Assembly (NCBI GenBank): GCA_949316235.1
Contig: OX438744.1
Coordinates: 30,872,778 to 30,936,777, forward strand
Reading direction: 5' to 3'
Source of the DNA: Oegoconia quadripuncta
Lineage: Eukaryota; Arthropoda; Insecta; Lepidoptera; Autostichidae
DNA: 64,000 bases
Position numbers and translations under genes: made by a program. Shown in pieces: positions 11,211-20,522 of this stretch; positions within the stretch are counted from its first letter, which is position 1; each line of letters begins with the position of its first letter. Below the pieces are notes generated by a model. The model ran no database searches. It had not been told where the DNA came from and was given only the letters and a program-made list of their open reading frames with translations.

Positions 11211-11870
11211 GATATCGGCTAGATTTCAAAATTATCTCTAAACCATGAATCAGACAATTTCGTCCCTTGGCGGATTTATTGACAGAGATATCTGTCGATG
11301 CTTGACAAAACTATCAGTTACATATATTTCCAATGTATTCTTATTTTAAAACAAACGTTTACCCTCACACCATAATGTCTTTGTTACGCCATTTTGAATT
11401 GTCAGACGACCGAACTCGGATCATATTGTTCTCATGGAACAAAAGTTAACTTGGCAGTGTTTCGTTTTTTTTTTAATTATTTCAACCCCTAATGGTGACT
11501 ATAACAACCTTGTTTCTAAATTTTTGGGTTGAGATTCGATAGATTTGGGAAGCTTTTTTCATCGTTGGGGGTTTGGTCATTTTTTTTGGGGTTTTTTGTA
11601 ACTTTTAGCTGTTTTTAGGGGAACTTTTATACGATCACTCTGTTGTCCGTCCGTCCAGGTCCTCTTGTTAAGAAACGTCTGGAAGTTGTAATAAATATCG
11701 AAAGACCGAAACTTTTTTATTTGGCACCAATATTGCTCTAATTAACTTAATATTACGACAATAGGAAGTGGTTGGTGCCAAAATGACATCCGCTCAGCAT
11801 GATGTCGCAGTATCTAGTTTTATATCTATATGTCGCGATCTATCGTGACACTGGTATTCTGTAGAAACCA
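11211..11870. other. unassigned sequence
   Basis: No gene or recognised repeat, apart from T-rich and G-rich runs near 11545-11600. Confidence 0.35.
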
Positions 11871-12049
11871 GAGGGCGGAGTGTGAGTTTTGTTTCAACTG
11901 AACTTTAACTACCGCGTTCACGTTTACGTGACGATTTGTATGAAGAAATGTGCAGCGCCTCTAGCGGATAGTTTGCAATACAATTTTTTTCATAGGTACA
12001 TTTTAGATGGTAAAGTTAATAACGAAGCAATACTCCCACTTCGCACACC
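11871..12049. mobile_element. MITE (GGCGGAGTG family), copy 1
   Basis: Left end 'gagggcggagtgtgagtttt', and the right end reads in reverse 'gtgcgaagtgggagtattg'. The two ends are imperfect inverted repeats of about 35-60 bases, both continuing into 'aactttac'. A second copy in the opposite orientation interrupts a SINE at 54666-54838. The element has no ORF, so its transposase class is unknown. Confidence 0.75.
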
Positions 12050-12389
12050 GAGGACGGAGACTGGAGAGTACAATACCGCGCAGTACCTAACCATAAAATA
12101 TCAAGTGTTGCATCGAATACTATACTAAACTCTGCGGTCTCATGCAGACAAAATTCAAGTTCCAGTAAGAAAAAGAACACCTTTCGAAGCGAATTTTCAT
12201 TTTATTTTCATGAAAATTATAGATCATGAAAACCTATAGGGTAGATACTTCCCAGGGCCTGCAATCTTGAAATTTGGTACCAGGGGAAGTATTGTGGCAC
12301 AAGTGAAGGAATAAGTAGGAATAAATTAAACTTCTTTGTGGAATTATTATGGACTCACATTATTTGCGGTTTATTTCATAACTAAACAC

Positions 12390-12436
12390 ATTTATTATTA
12401 TGAATGGTCCTTTTTGGTAAATAAACGTCTTATCTA
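12390..12436 (+). repeat. LINE 3'-tail fragment
   Basis: 'gaatggtcctttttggtaaa' followed by 'taaacgtcttatctatcta' matches the tail at 33500-33556. Confidence 0.6.
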
Positions 12437-12447
12437 TCTACATATTG

Positions 12448-12660
12448 ACGGGCGATGGGTGTAGTGGGTAGTGACCCTGACTGCGAATCCCGCGAGGGGT
12501 TAATGTTTGTGTGACGAATACGAACATTTATTCCCGAGTCATGAATGTTTATACAAATATTTATGTATGTTTATCCGTTATCTAGTATCCATAGTATAAA
12601 GTTGCTTTGTTTGGAACTATACAATTCGTATACCTAAGTGCTTAAAATATTTAAGTTCGT
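12448..12660 (+). repeat. tRNA-derived SINE, family A
   Basis: Head 'cgggcgatgggtgtagtggg' with a shortened box B region ('gcgaatcccgcgaggggt': the head has lost about 20 bases), then a complete body. Confidence 0.8.
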
Positions 12661-13415
12661 CGGTCTAAAATGTTGTCAATGGTGATGATATTTACAAAAC
12701 CCGCAGATTAAAGTTAGTATTGTATTGGAAGTCTAATTTTATTACGAGATCTGGCGATATGATCATCGCTTTCGGTGCAGTAAAAACTTAACGTATAGGA
12801 TTCTATAATGACGTATTACTGAAACAAGCTTGAGTACTTGCCTACTTCAATTTATTATCAGTATTACAAACGCAAGTGTTAATTTCCCTCACAAAAGAAA
12901 TCACGTCGTTAAACAGACTACAGAATGAATCTGTATTGAATTAAACATTACTCAAAGATGTCAAACGTCAAGGGCGGATAGCCAATTACACGGATATTTA
13001 ATATTTGTTACGTTGTAATGTCGGATCGTGAGGAATTGTGAAAAAAAAACATCTGTCAGAAACGGCTTTATGGCGGGTAATCGAAGTCTAAATTCGTTTG
13101 TGGACTATATTGTCGTTATTTCTGATAATGCTCCGTAATTTAGACGGATTCTGCATCAATTAGAGACGCTTACTGTGAACATCTTGACTTAACGATAGTT
13201 TGCTGAACTGGAGAGAAAGTGAATTACACTGAATGTAATATTATTCCTGAGACTAAGAAAAAAAAGAAAAATCCTTGCCTTGTGCCGTTAGCGATAACTA
13301 AGTACGAAGAATAGAGAAAACGCAGCTGTCAATTTCACAAAGTCGGTTTTAGTTTACGGAGAGGAAACCTTTACTGCGAACTTTGTCTCTACCATAATGA
13401 AGATGCAAGTAATTT
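12661..13415. other. unassigned AT-rich sequence
   Basis: No supported feature. Confidence 0.35.
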
Positions 13416-13510
13416 TTCTTTTTAACCCCCGACGATGAATGAAGGGTGTTATGTGTTTGACGACGTTATGTGTGTCCAGTCTTTGTCCGGCCGTACCGCA
13501 GATAATTTTG
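13416..13510 (+). repeat. dispersed repeat carrying one 26-bp unit
   Basis: 'taacccccgacgatgaatga' leads into 'gtgttatgtgtttgacgacg' and 'ttatgtgtgtccagtctttg'. This is a single copy of the unit amplified into a minisatellite at 60815-61042. Confidence 0.6.
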
Positions 13511-13965
13511 TATATGAAAGACGCACTTTTTCTATGTGATAAGGGAAGGAAGGGACAGTTTTTTGGTCGTTCGAGGGTTTTCAAAATTTTCATTTTTTTT
13601 TATATTTAAAATAAACCCGGAGATGTTTGATGAAATGAGAAATGAAAAATGAGCTTTTAACACTATCTTTTGGTCTAGATACTCTACCTGGACGTTATAA
13701 TTTTGTTCAATCAATATTATCGGGTTTTCTTAATTTTCAATTTATTTTTAATTTAAATACAGGCAGAAACGCATTGCCTACCCTAATAAATTGTCCTACA
13801 AGTATCAGAAGATGAACAAGTTACCAGACTGCACTATCCATGATATCAAAACTTTATTTTGCATTGGCTGTAAGGTTTCCTCGAAATCCATTGTCAAGAC
13901 AGCTGATTCAAACTGATGAGAACAGAAATATTCTAAACAGTTCCGAACATTGCTTTAAGAGTAGG
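13511..13965. other. unassigned AT-rich sequence
   Basis: No supported feature. Confidence 0.35.
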
Positions 13966-14200
13966 TAAGTTAGATAGATAGATAGATAGATAAATCGTTT
14001 ATTTGTATCTCCAGTCACACACATACCATAAGTTCCAAAGCAATTGGATAAACATATTTTATAACAATCCATAAAAGTAACATCAGGATACACTAGAGTA
14101 TGTGTGTACTACAGCCGTACAAATGGGTCATAGCTCAGTGTGTATACTTGCTCAGAGAGGAAAACACTGATTTTCACCTATTACCCACGAGGAGACACTG
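13966..14200 (-). repeat. LINE 3' ends (antisense) with (TAGA)n
   Basis: 13966-13993 is a (TAGA)n run followed by 'aaatcgtttatttgtatctc', a retroelement tail in reverse. 14128-14198 ('gtcatagctcagtgtg', 'cactgattttcacct') is the reverse of a segment at 31730-31815. Confidence 0.55.
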
Positions 14201-14420
14201 GTACAAAAGAGAACAACCAGACAAGCATATTTTACTGTGCGCGTCAGTGAATAATGTCATGTAGATATATGTATATTCAAATAAAGTAAATATATAGGTA
14301 CTCAAATAGATACAGATAAAGTTACTATTTTGTAGTTGTTATTTTTTCTCATTTAAGAGCAAATTTTATATATCTGCCTACCTTGTAATCAAAACGTGGA
14401 CGCCACTGATTTTTCGAATA

Positions 14421-15739
14421 CTACTCTGTGTAAAAAGTATCGGGAATATGTCAATAAAAAGACCCGCGTAAAAGAGGTCGTTCTAATTTTTTTACTGCAT
14501 GTTGGTAGCACTGTACTGATTTAGCGCGCAAAATTTGAGCGGGATCTGTCATTTAATTTGTTTTAAACTACACTTTTTCTTGGTCATAGTTTTGAGTCCT
14601 CGGCGATTTTTACAATGGAAAATATTGTTGAACAAAGAGTGTGCCTTAAATTTTGTGTTTCAAATGATATTTCATGTGGTGAATCACTAAAAATGTTGCG
14701 AAATACCTACGGCGAATCGTGTATATCGAAAACAAGGGCTTATGAATGGTATAAGGCTTTTAAAGAAGGCCGAGAAGTAGTAGTAGACTTGCCTCGTTCT
14801 GGTAGACCTTCAACCGCTACGACCAAAGAAAACATCGACAGAATCAAGAAGCTAGTGCTCGAAAATCGACGTATGAGTCTGAGAGAGTTGGCTAGTGAGG
14901 TGAACATATCTTTTAAGTCCGTCCACAACATTCTCATTGACATTTTAGGCATGAAACGCGTCGCCGCTCGACTAGTTCCAAAGGAGCTCAATTTTGTTCA
15001 AAAAGCGCAGCGAAAGCATGTCGCTGAAGACATGGTTTCCCGAGCTTCTACGGATCCGACCTTTATGAAACGTATAATAACTGGCGACGAGACATGGGTT
15101 TATGAGTACGACATGCAAACAAGCCAACAGTCTTCAGAATGGCGTCTCGAAAACGAGCCGAAACCCAAAAAACCGCGGCAAAGTCGCTCCAAAATCAAGG
15201 TGATGCTGACAGTTTTTTTTGACTACCGTGGTGTGGTTCACTCCGAATTCCTTCCAGAGGGAGAAACAGTGAATAAAGAATATTATTTAGGCGTCATGAA
15301 GCGTTTGCGTGAGAGTATCCGCCGAAAACGTCCAGATTTGTGGCAACACAACTCATGGATGCTGCACCATGATAATGCACCATCACACACAGCCATTATA
15401 GTGAAAGAGTTTTTAGCGAAAAATTCAACAAAAGTTCTCGACCAAGCACCGTATTCACCTGATATGGCTCCGTCTGACTTTTTTTTATTTCCCAAGTTAA
15501 AATTACCACTTCGAGGAAAACGTTTTGAGTCGATAGAAGCCATAAAAGAAAATTCGCTGAATGAGCTAAAGGCCATACCGCAAATAGCCTATGAAAAATG
15601 TATGGAAGACTGGGTGAAGCGGTGGAGATGTTGTATTGCAAGCGATGGGGCCTACTTTGAAGGCGATAAAATAAATTTAGATGAATAATTTGTATTTTTT
15701 GTTTTATTGACAAATTCCCGATACTTAGTACACTGAATG
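14421..15739 (+). mobile_element. full-length mariner transposon
   Basis: About 1.32 kb, the usual mariner length. The ends are inverted repeats: left 'gtaaaaagtatcgggaatat' continuing 'gtcaataaaa', right (reverse) 'gtactaagtatcgggaattt' continuing 'gtcaataaaa'. They match at about 26 of 30 positions. TA dinucleotides lie at 14419-14420 and 15740-15741, as expected for the duplicated TA target, though the outermost 10 bases of the two ends are diverged and the exact tips may shift by 1-2 bases. It encloses one uninterrupted transposase gene. Confidence 0.85.
14615..15688 (+). CDS. mariner transposase (D,D34D)
   Basis: A 357-residue protein, close to the usual ~345 for mariner. It carries out DNA cut-and-paste of its own element at TA sites. 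Residues 1-110 hold two helix-turn-helix units (NISFKSVHNIL near 97-107 is the second). LVPKEL at 120-125 corresponds to the family's WVPHEL linker. The catalytic triad is visible as D158 in TGDETWVYEYD, D253 in HHDNAPSH and D288 in YSPDMAPSD, with exactly 34 residues between the last two. The C-terminus ends GAYFEGD. The start ATG is the first in frame after the left terminal repeat and is preceded by ttacaATGGAA. There are no stops or frameshifts, so it may be functional or recently so. Subfamily not assigned. Shadow ORFs on the minus strand are ignored. Confidence 0.97.
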   Translation: MENIVEQRVCLKFCVSNDISCGESLKMLRNTYGESCISKTRAYEWYKAFKEGREVVVDLPRSGRPSTATTKENIDRIKKLVLENRRMSLRELASEVNISFKSVHNILIDILGMKRVAARLVPKELNFVQKAQRKHVAEDMVSRASTDPTFMKRIITGDETWVYEYDMQTSQQSSEWRLENEPKPKKPRQSRSKIKVMLTVFFDYRGVVHSEFLPEGETVNKEYYLGVMKRLRESIRRKRPDLWQHNSWMLHHDNAPSHTAIIVKEFLAKNSTKVLDQAPYSPDMAPSDFFLFPKLKLPLRGKRFESIEAIKENSLNELKAIPQIAYEKCMEDWVKRWRCCIASDGAYFEGDKINLDE

Positions 15740-15744
15740 TATAT

Positions 15745-16385
15745 CTAGATAAACATGTCCGTTTTTTTATATGCTACATACTTCATCAATCTATCAACAA
15801 TGCTCTTCTCTTATTACGGTCCAGAGATCATTCTTATAGGTCTCACTCTCTCTTTCATTGGACTTATAGATCCTGTATTCTTCTAAACGATGGTTCATCA
15901 AATAACATAAACCAACACTCGATCACGTTCAGACAGACACTTAGTAGTGGGCCGCCTACCACCATAATTGCCCTTTGATGTCCGGACGAAAAACCGACAC
16001 TGAAGCCATTCCACGCCATCGCACCGCGCCATAAGCCATTCGATTCCACTGCGGCCATCATGATGGCCCATCGTGTGGAGCAGCTATTCGAAGCTCATTC
16101 ATTGTGAAATTAAATTAATACAGCTATTTTTCAAATAGCACTAACCTTCTTTCCGCGTGAAATCAGTAACCGTCCTATGGGGTTCACGGCTGGCCGGCTT
16201 CTTTTGGGGAACATGGTGTTTTGTCATATTTATTGACATGCCTTTTCGTCACTGATTTTTGCTGTATAATGCGTAAATTACGTAAATAACAATATGAGTT
16301 TCAAAACCAAAAAAACCCACAGTATATTTTGCATTTTGCAAGCGCCATGTTGGATTATTTACCATAAAATGTGACACTCCAGGGA
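15745..16385. other. unassigned; GC-richer patch 15940-16090
   Basis: The patch has open frames on both strands (about 65 codons on the minus strand) but no recognisable motif. It could be part of an unrecognised repeat. Confidence 0.3.
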
Positions 16386-16522
16386 TTAAGACGAATCTAC
16401 CGACAACTTGCACTTCAAAATCGGTCAAGCCGTTTAGGTTACAGGAGGTAACAGAAATCTACACACATACATACTTACACTCGAAAACATTACCCTCCTT
16501 CTTTGGCCAGTCGGGTAAAAAT
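16386..16522. repeat. dispersed retroelement 3'-end piece
   Basis: 'aaaatcggtcaagccgttta', 'acacacatacatacttacac' and 'ggccagtcgggtaaaaa' are familiar from the ends of abundant lepidopteran elements. Confidence 0.45.
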
Positions 16523-16561
16523 ACCACAATACCAGCATCCACCAAAAAGCACAGCGGTAAT

Positions 16562-16700
16562 GTCAAAGTCAAAGTACATTTATTGTGAATCACAGGTAGC
16601 ATTTGGTCTTACAAAATCCTTAGAGCGCTATGTTATGTATGTAAAGGCATATAATGTGACAACATATTAGCAGTTTCAATTTACAAAAATTAACTTAATT
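16562..16700 (-). repeat. LINE 3' end, antisense, with (GTCAAA) tail
   Basis: 'atgtcaaagtcaaagtacat' followed by 'ttattgtgaatcacag' is a retroelement 3' end in reverse. The tail matches the style of the Jockey-like LINE at 26489. Confidence 0.55.
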
Positions 16701-16884
16701 TACTAATACGATTCTTAAATCAAATCTATGTCTGTTGCTGTGTAATGGCAACCCCATGAAGCATTCATTGAAATTGTATAAATTCAAAGAAAACCGTACC
16801 CCTTAGCGTTGTATGAAGACAAGTATTTTGCCACTCTAACATTCACGACGCTATGAGTTACTGGCAAGTAAAAAATTGAGCCAA

Positions 16885-17062
16885 GCCGTCTCGTCTCGTG
16901 GGTGTTGTGAAAGGCGACTAAGAGACTTTCCACCGAAAATCATCTGTAGATCAGGCCTCACATGTGTATTTCTGTATATTTCGGTCAAACATTAAACTGT
17001 TAATGTTTGGGATAGCTCTGACCACCCTGTTTGGGATAAAAGTCGTGACGTTGTGTATGTAA
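16885..17062 (+). repeat. repeat family D
   Basis: 'gtgaaaggcgactaagagac', 'tgtgtatttctgtatatttc' and 'tgtttgggatagctctgacc' are shared in order with 63145-63392. Confidence 0.65.
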
Positions 17063-17915
17063 AAATACATTACTTACCTGCTTAATTCTTGAATTACCAT
17101 TATGATGACAGAGGTTGTGTGAGATGGCGTGTTTCCTTTTCGGCTATGTCACTTTCGACTAGATGATAGACCGGTCGAATGAGTCTCTTCTTAAAAAAAA
17201 AAATATATCACTAAGATGACAAAGATCTTTTTAATGGTACGAGTATAAATCCTAGATACTTCTATTTTCACTAAAGTATACTTAGGTAAAGTATAGCATT
17301 AAACATTAACACAGTTTAAAAACTTTTGCAAAGTCTAAACGCGTTTAGAAAGTTAGTTTAGACAACATAAGTATAAGTATGTATCTAGATCATTATAAAT
17401 GAAGATTTAAGCGCTAGTGAACTCATTCTGACCTAAGTGAAGTACAGTCTAAAACATATAAACCTTTACAGGCCTGCATAACGCTACACGGGGGTCGCAC
17501 GTACCAATTATGTGTCCAACTCCGTATTACACAGGGCTATCAAAACCTATGGGAGATGTTTCCCTGAGGTAGACATCGTTCATCTGGGAAGGCCCGAAAT
17601 TTATCAGGCAAATAATACATACGCTTCTATCGCTATAGTACGTTATTATAAAGCATTAATACTCCCACACATCCACGACGTACTTACGCACACACACACG
17701 CACACACACACACAACAGGAGAACAGGTAAATACATGTAAAAAAAAGTTCCATGCTATCATCAGCTATTTCTGCGAGTGATGTCTCTGTATTTTAGGGCA
17801 CTTACCTAATAGTAATCTGTGCTTTAGTTTAATTTCCCCGTGTTTTACCGCGTGTTGTGTCATGCATAGTAATATGTCAAACTTTATAATTGGCTTAATA
17901 AGTATGTAAGAAACA
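17063..17915. other. unassigned; (CA)n microsatellite at 17690-17713
   Basis: A short (CA)n run is the only clear feature. The 17512-17730 frame is translated from ordinary non-coding sequence and runs through the microsatellite. Confidence 0.35.
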
Positions 17916-18266
17916 GGAATGTGCAGATTTTGCCTCCTCGCAGAGGAAACACCTGCACATCTGCTGTGTGAATGTGGCCCGCTAATGCGTAAACGCAATA
18001 TCCACCTGGGCAGCCACTTATTACACCCGGATGAGATAAAAACCATCGGTGCCAGGAAAATTATCCAATTCCTCAAAGAGGCAAACCTGAGCAACGAACT
18101 GTAGGTTAGTGGCGATCACAATAGATCGGCAACGGTCGCAGTGATACAGGTCTCCGTTGACCTGCAACAGCCACATACACATACAATACAATAATAAGTA
18201 TGTAATTTAATTTTAAGTAATATGTAAGGATATGCTGTAAAGTTTGTTGAAAATAAATAAATAAAG
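17916..18266 (+). pseudogene. LINE ORF2 C-terminus with zinc knuckle and 3' UTR
   Basis: Encodes MCRFCLLAEETPAHLLCECG, then LMRKRNIHLGSHL and ends EANLSNEL. C-x2-C-x8-H-x3-C is a CCHC knuckle seen after the RNase H domain in several insect LINE ORF2 proteins (R1/I-like). About 140 bases of 3' UTR ('acaggtctccgttgacctgc') follow and end in (AAAT)n at 18249-18266. Only the last ~60 codons remain, giving a 5'-truncated insertion. Confidence 0.7.
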
Positions 18267-18354
18267 TATTCTCAGGTTTAAATGATTGATTGACCGTATG
18301 TGATTGATTGTCACTCGTACAAGGAGATGGTGAGAGCGACTAGGACGTCACCAA

Positions 18355-18805
18355 TCGGATCAACGCGGGTTGAATGAAATGGCTACTGGTCACCGAAATA
18401 ATATGTTCAATTCGTAACAAGACCTGTCGTCATGTGTGAATCGGAGTGTTGGGCAATGAAGAAGACGGCTGAAAGAAAATTGCATGCAGCAGTGATGAGA
18501 ATGTTGAGATTGATGAGTGGAGTGACGAGGATGTATAAAATAAGAAATGAGTATGTAAGAGGGAATTTAAGGCCCGTATTAATAAACCGTTCTCAAGATT
18601 GACATGGCCTCAAGTAGACGCTTGAGAATCTGTTGCATATTAAAACAGCATCAGAAAAAATGGTCTTGAGACTGAGACGCGATCTCAATCTCAAGAACGT
18701 TTATTAATACGGGCCTAAAAGTGGCACTCGTGACAGAAAAGTTGAAAAGGAATCGTTTGGCTTGGTATGGACATGTTATGAGGAGGGATGAGTAAAGTAG
18801 ATTTT
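18355..18805 (+). pseudogene. LINE reverse transcriptase C-terminal part, interrupted by a MITE
   Basis: Reading through three frames gives ...CESECWAMKKTAERKLHAAV, then MRMLRLMSGV, RNEYVRGNL, a 148-base gap, and VALVTEKLKRNRLAWYGHVM followed by RRDE and a stop. This is the ECWA...RNE...WYGHVMRRDE segment of a common insect LINE, the same family as 2215-2430. The gap is the MITE at 18571-18715. When the MITE and one TAA duplicate are disregarded, the reading frame continues (GNL-K-VAL). Confidence 0.8.
18571..18715. mobile_element. PIF/Harbinger-like MITE inside the LINE
   Basis: 145 bases. Both ends read GGCCCGTATTAATAAAC inward, continuing 'gttct..aagattga'. It is flanked by TAA at 18568-18570 and 18716-18718, a 3-base TWA duplication typical of PIF/Harbinger. 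It has no coding capacity. Confidence 0.88.
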
Positions 18806-18834
18806 GTATTGAGCGGGACTGTAATTTATCTGTT

Positions 18835-19206
18835 TCAGACTGTACCTACATAGTTTTTTATTATTAAGAGCCCATAGTGGGCAAAGGCCTCCCTCATCTG
18901 TTTGCAGTCGTTTCTGTTCTTGGCGAGCACAAACCATCCCTTATTAAAACTGTCAAGCTCATCTCTCCACCGTTTTCGCGGTCTGCCACGTTTGCGTCTG
19001 GCGGTTGTAGGAGTCCAAATAGTGGACGCATTTGCCCACAACTCGCACGGCATGCGGCCCACGTGACCCGCCCAGTCCCACTTCAACGTTGCCGCTTTTT
19101 TCCCTACGTCAAAGATCCGAGTCCGTGAGCGTAGTGTAGCATTTCTAACGCGGTCGATCAGTTTGACTCCAAATGTGCTATGTACCATGCTCCTCTGGCA
19201 AACCAT
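18835..19206 (-). pseudogene. RTE-like LINE C-terminal fragment
   Basis: 123 codons on the minus strand without interruption: LIDRVRNATLRSRTRIFDVG, AATLKWDWAGHVGRMP, RRKRGRPRKRWRDELD and a MREAFAHYGL end. This is the post-RT C-terminal region of RTE-type LINEs (KW.WAGH..R, GRP..RW.D). It lacks the endonuclease and RT core. The frame is open but the protein is only a fragment. Confidence 0.8.
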
Positions 19207-19740
19207 GAGTTTTGATTTTCACATAGTAACAATTAGTATTTTTTCACAGTCAAAGGAGCGAGCTTGTGAATAACCCGATTTGACAGACTAGAAAATCTTA
19301 ACTTATTCTACCCTGGCTGTAAGAAGGGTTACGTTTTTCACGTGTATCGATGTAGGTATATATGAGATTCTTTATTCCCCCGTAGCAGTCAAACGGCTGG
19401 ATGGATTTGAATTAATAAGGTACCGTCAGATTCTTCGTGAGAGCCCAAGTGTCATAGGATAGGTTACGTCACAAAACTAACCATAGTAGCCGTACAACTC
19501 AAAGTTTGTCAAAGTGAAAAGAAATATTACGCGAGGAGTAGGTAGGTATTTACTATATGGGTGTCATAAGGTGGTATCATGAGGATTCCGACATTCCGTA
19601 AATATATATTACAAGTGAGACATAATAAGCAGCGGACGTGTTGATACAAATTGAAATAGGTAGGTAGTAGACTTATACTTCGATTTAATTACCCAAAACG
19701 AAATCCATCGAAATATGATACAAATGCACTATCTATAGCT
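19207..19740. other. unassigned sequence
   Basis: A possible Helitron-like scrap at 19375-19420 ('cggctggatggatttgaatt'). Otherwise nothing. Confidence 0.3.
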
Positions 19741-20479
19741 GTTGCCATTGAACAAAACGGGCCCCGGTGCGTTTACGTACCTGTTTTTTTTTAAAAGCCG
19801 AAGAAAAGGACGCCGCTCGAATGTATTCGAAAACCGTGCAGAGAATCCGTATCTACCTATTCTAAACGAAGCAGGCCCGAGGGCGACGCCACTGACAATG
19901 CACGGCTGTCTATCTGGTTATATTAACCAACTAAGTTCAAAATACAATAGATTATTATAAATTGGGTGCTCAAACCCGCCTCCCCATTTCGGCCGAGGAG
20001 CAAGTCGAGCGTGAACGGTGTGGCAACCATGCGCGGCGCATTCTTCACCAATCAGAGCAAACTTCACGCCAGTTGCGTCCCGACCGTCACAGACGACGTA
20101 CCTGTGCCGGTCGAACCTCCAAAACTATCGGACATTATCACAGTTAAACATTATAAAGTGGTTTAAAATTTCGAACGGATCAAACAAAACTTAGTTTAAG
20201 CTTTATAAGTGATGGAATGTGCAGTGGAAGATTGTGCAAGTTTGGATTGCGTACGATGACCGAAACATTAAGTTGGGAAGTTGAAAAAAAAGTTGTGGTC
20301 CGAATGCACTTGGGTTTAACAAAAAATATGTGCTCGTAATATAGTGATGGCCTGATGGGAACGCGGTGTGGCCATATACGCGTAGCTAGTGATGTGCACT
20401 GTGATAAAAAACATCGGCAATCGATGATTGTCGTTTTTTCGTGTGATAATATTAGTTTATTAGTTGCCAAAGATTCCTG
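19741..20479 (+). promoter_or_regulatory. candidate promoter and 5' UTR
   Basis: 19741-20160 is GC-richer and free of recognised repeats, unlike most of the window. It contains a CCAAT box (ACCAATCAG, 20047-20055) and TATAAAG at 20152-20158. A start site near 20180 would fit, giving a ~300-base leader before the ATG at 20480. Motif positions are seen directly; promoter activity is inference. Confidence 0.4.
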
Positions 20480-20522
20480 ATGATCTTGTACATTAGTTTG
20501 TGTTTCATATTGGTAGTTTTAG
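20480..20522 (+). CDS. candidate first coding exon (signal-peptide-like)
   Basis: ATG at 20480 opens MILYISLCFILVVL, a hydrophobic run typical of an N-terminal signal peptide. The exon then stops at a consensus donor, TTTTAG|GTAAGT (donor at 20523), in phase 1. Upstream is the GC-richer CCAAT/TATA segment. No second exon was found in the remaining 43 kb, so the first intron would be very long and the rest of the gene lies outside the window. The protein family cannot be told from 14 residues. A chance match of a short hydrophobic ORF and a donor remains possible, and the ATG context is not strong. Confidence 0.4.

Noticed and set aside
14740..15713. Minus-strand frames opposite the mariner gene
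   Set aside because: Shadows of the transposase coding sequence with no domain of their own.
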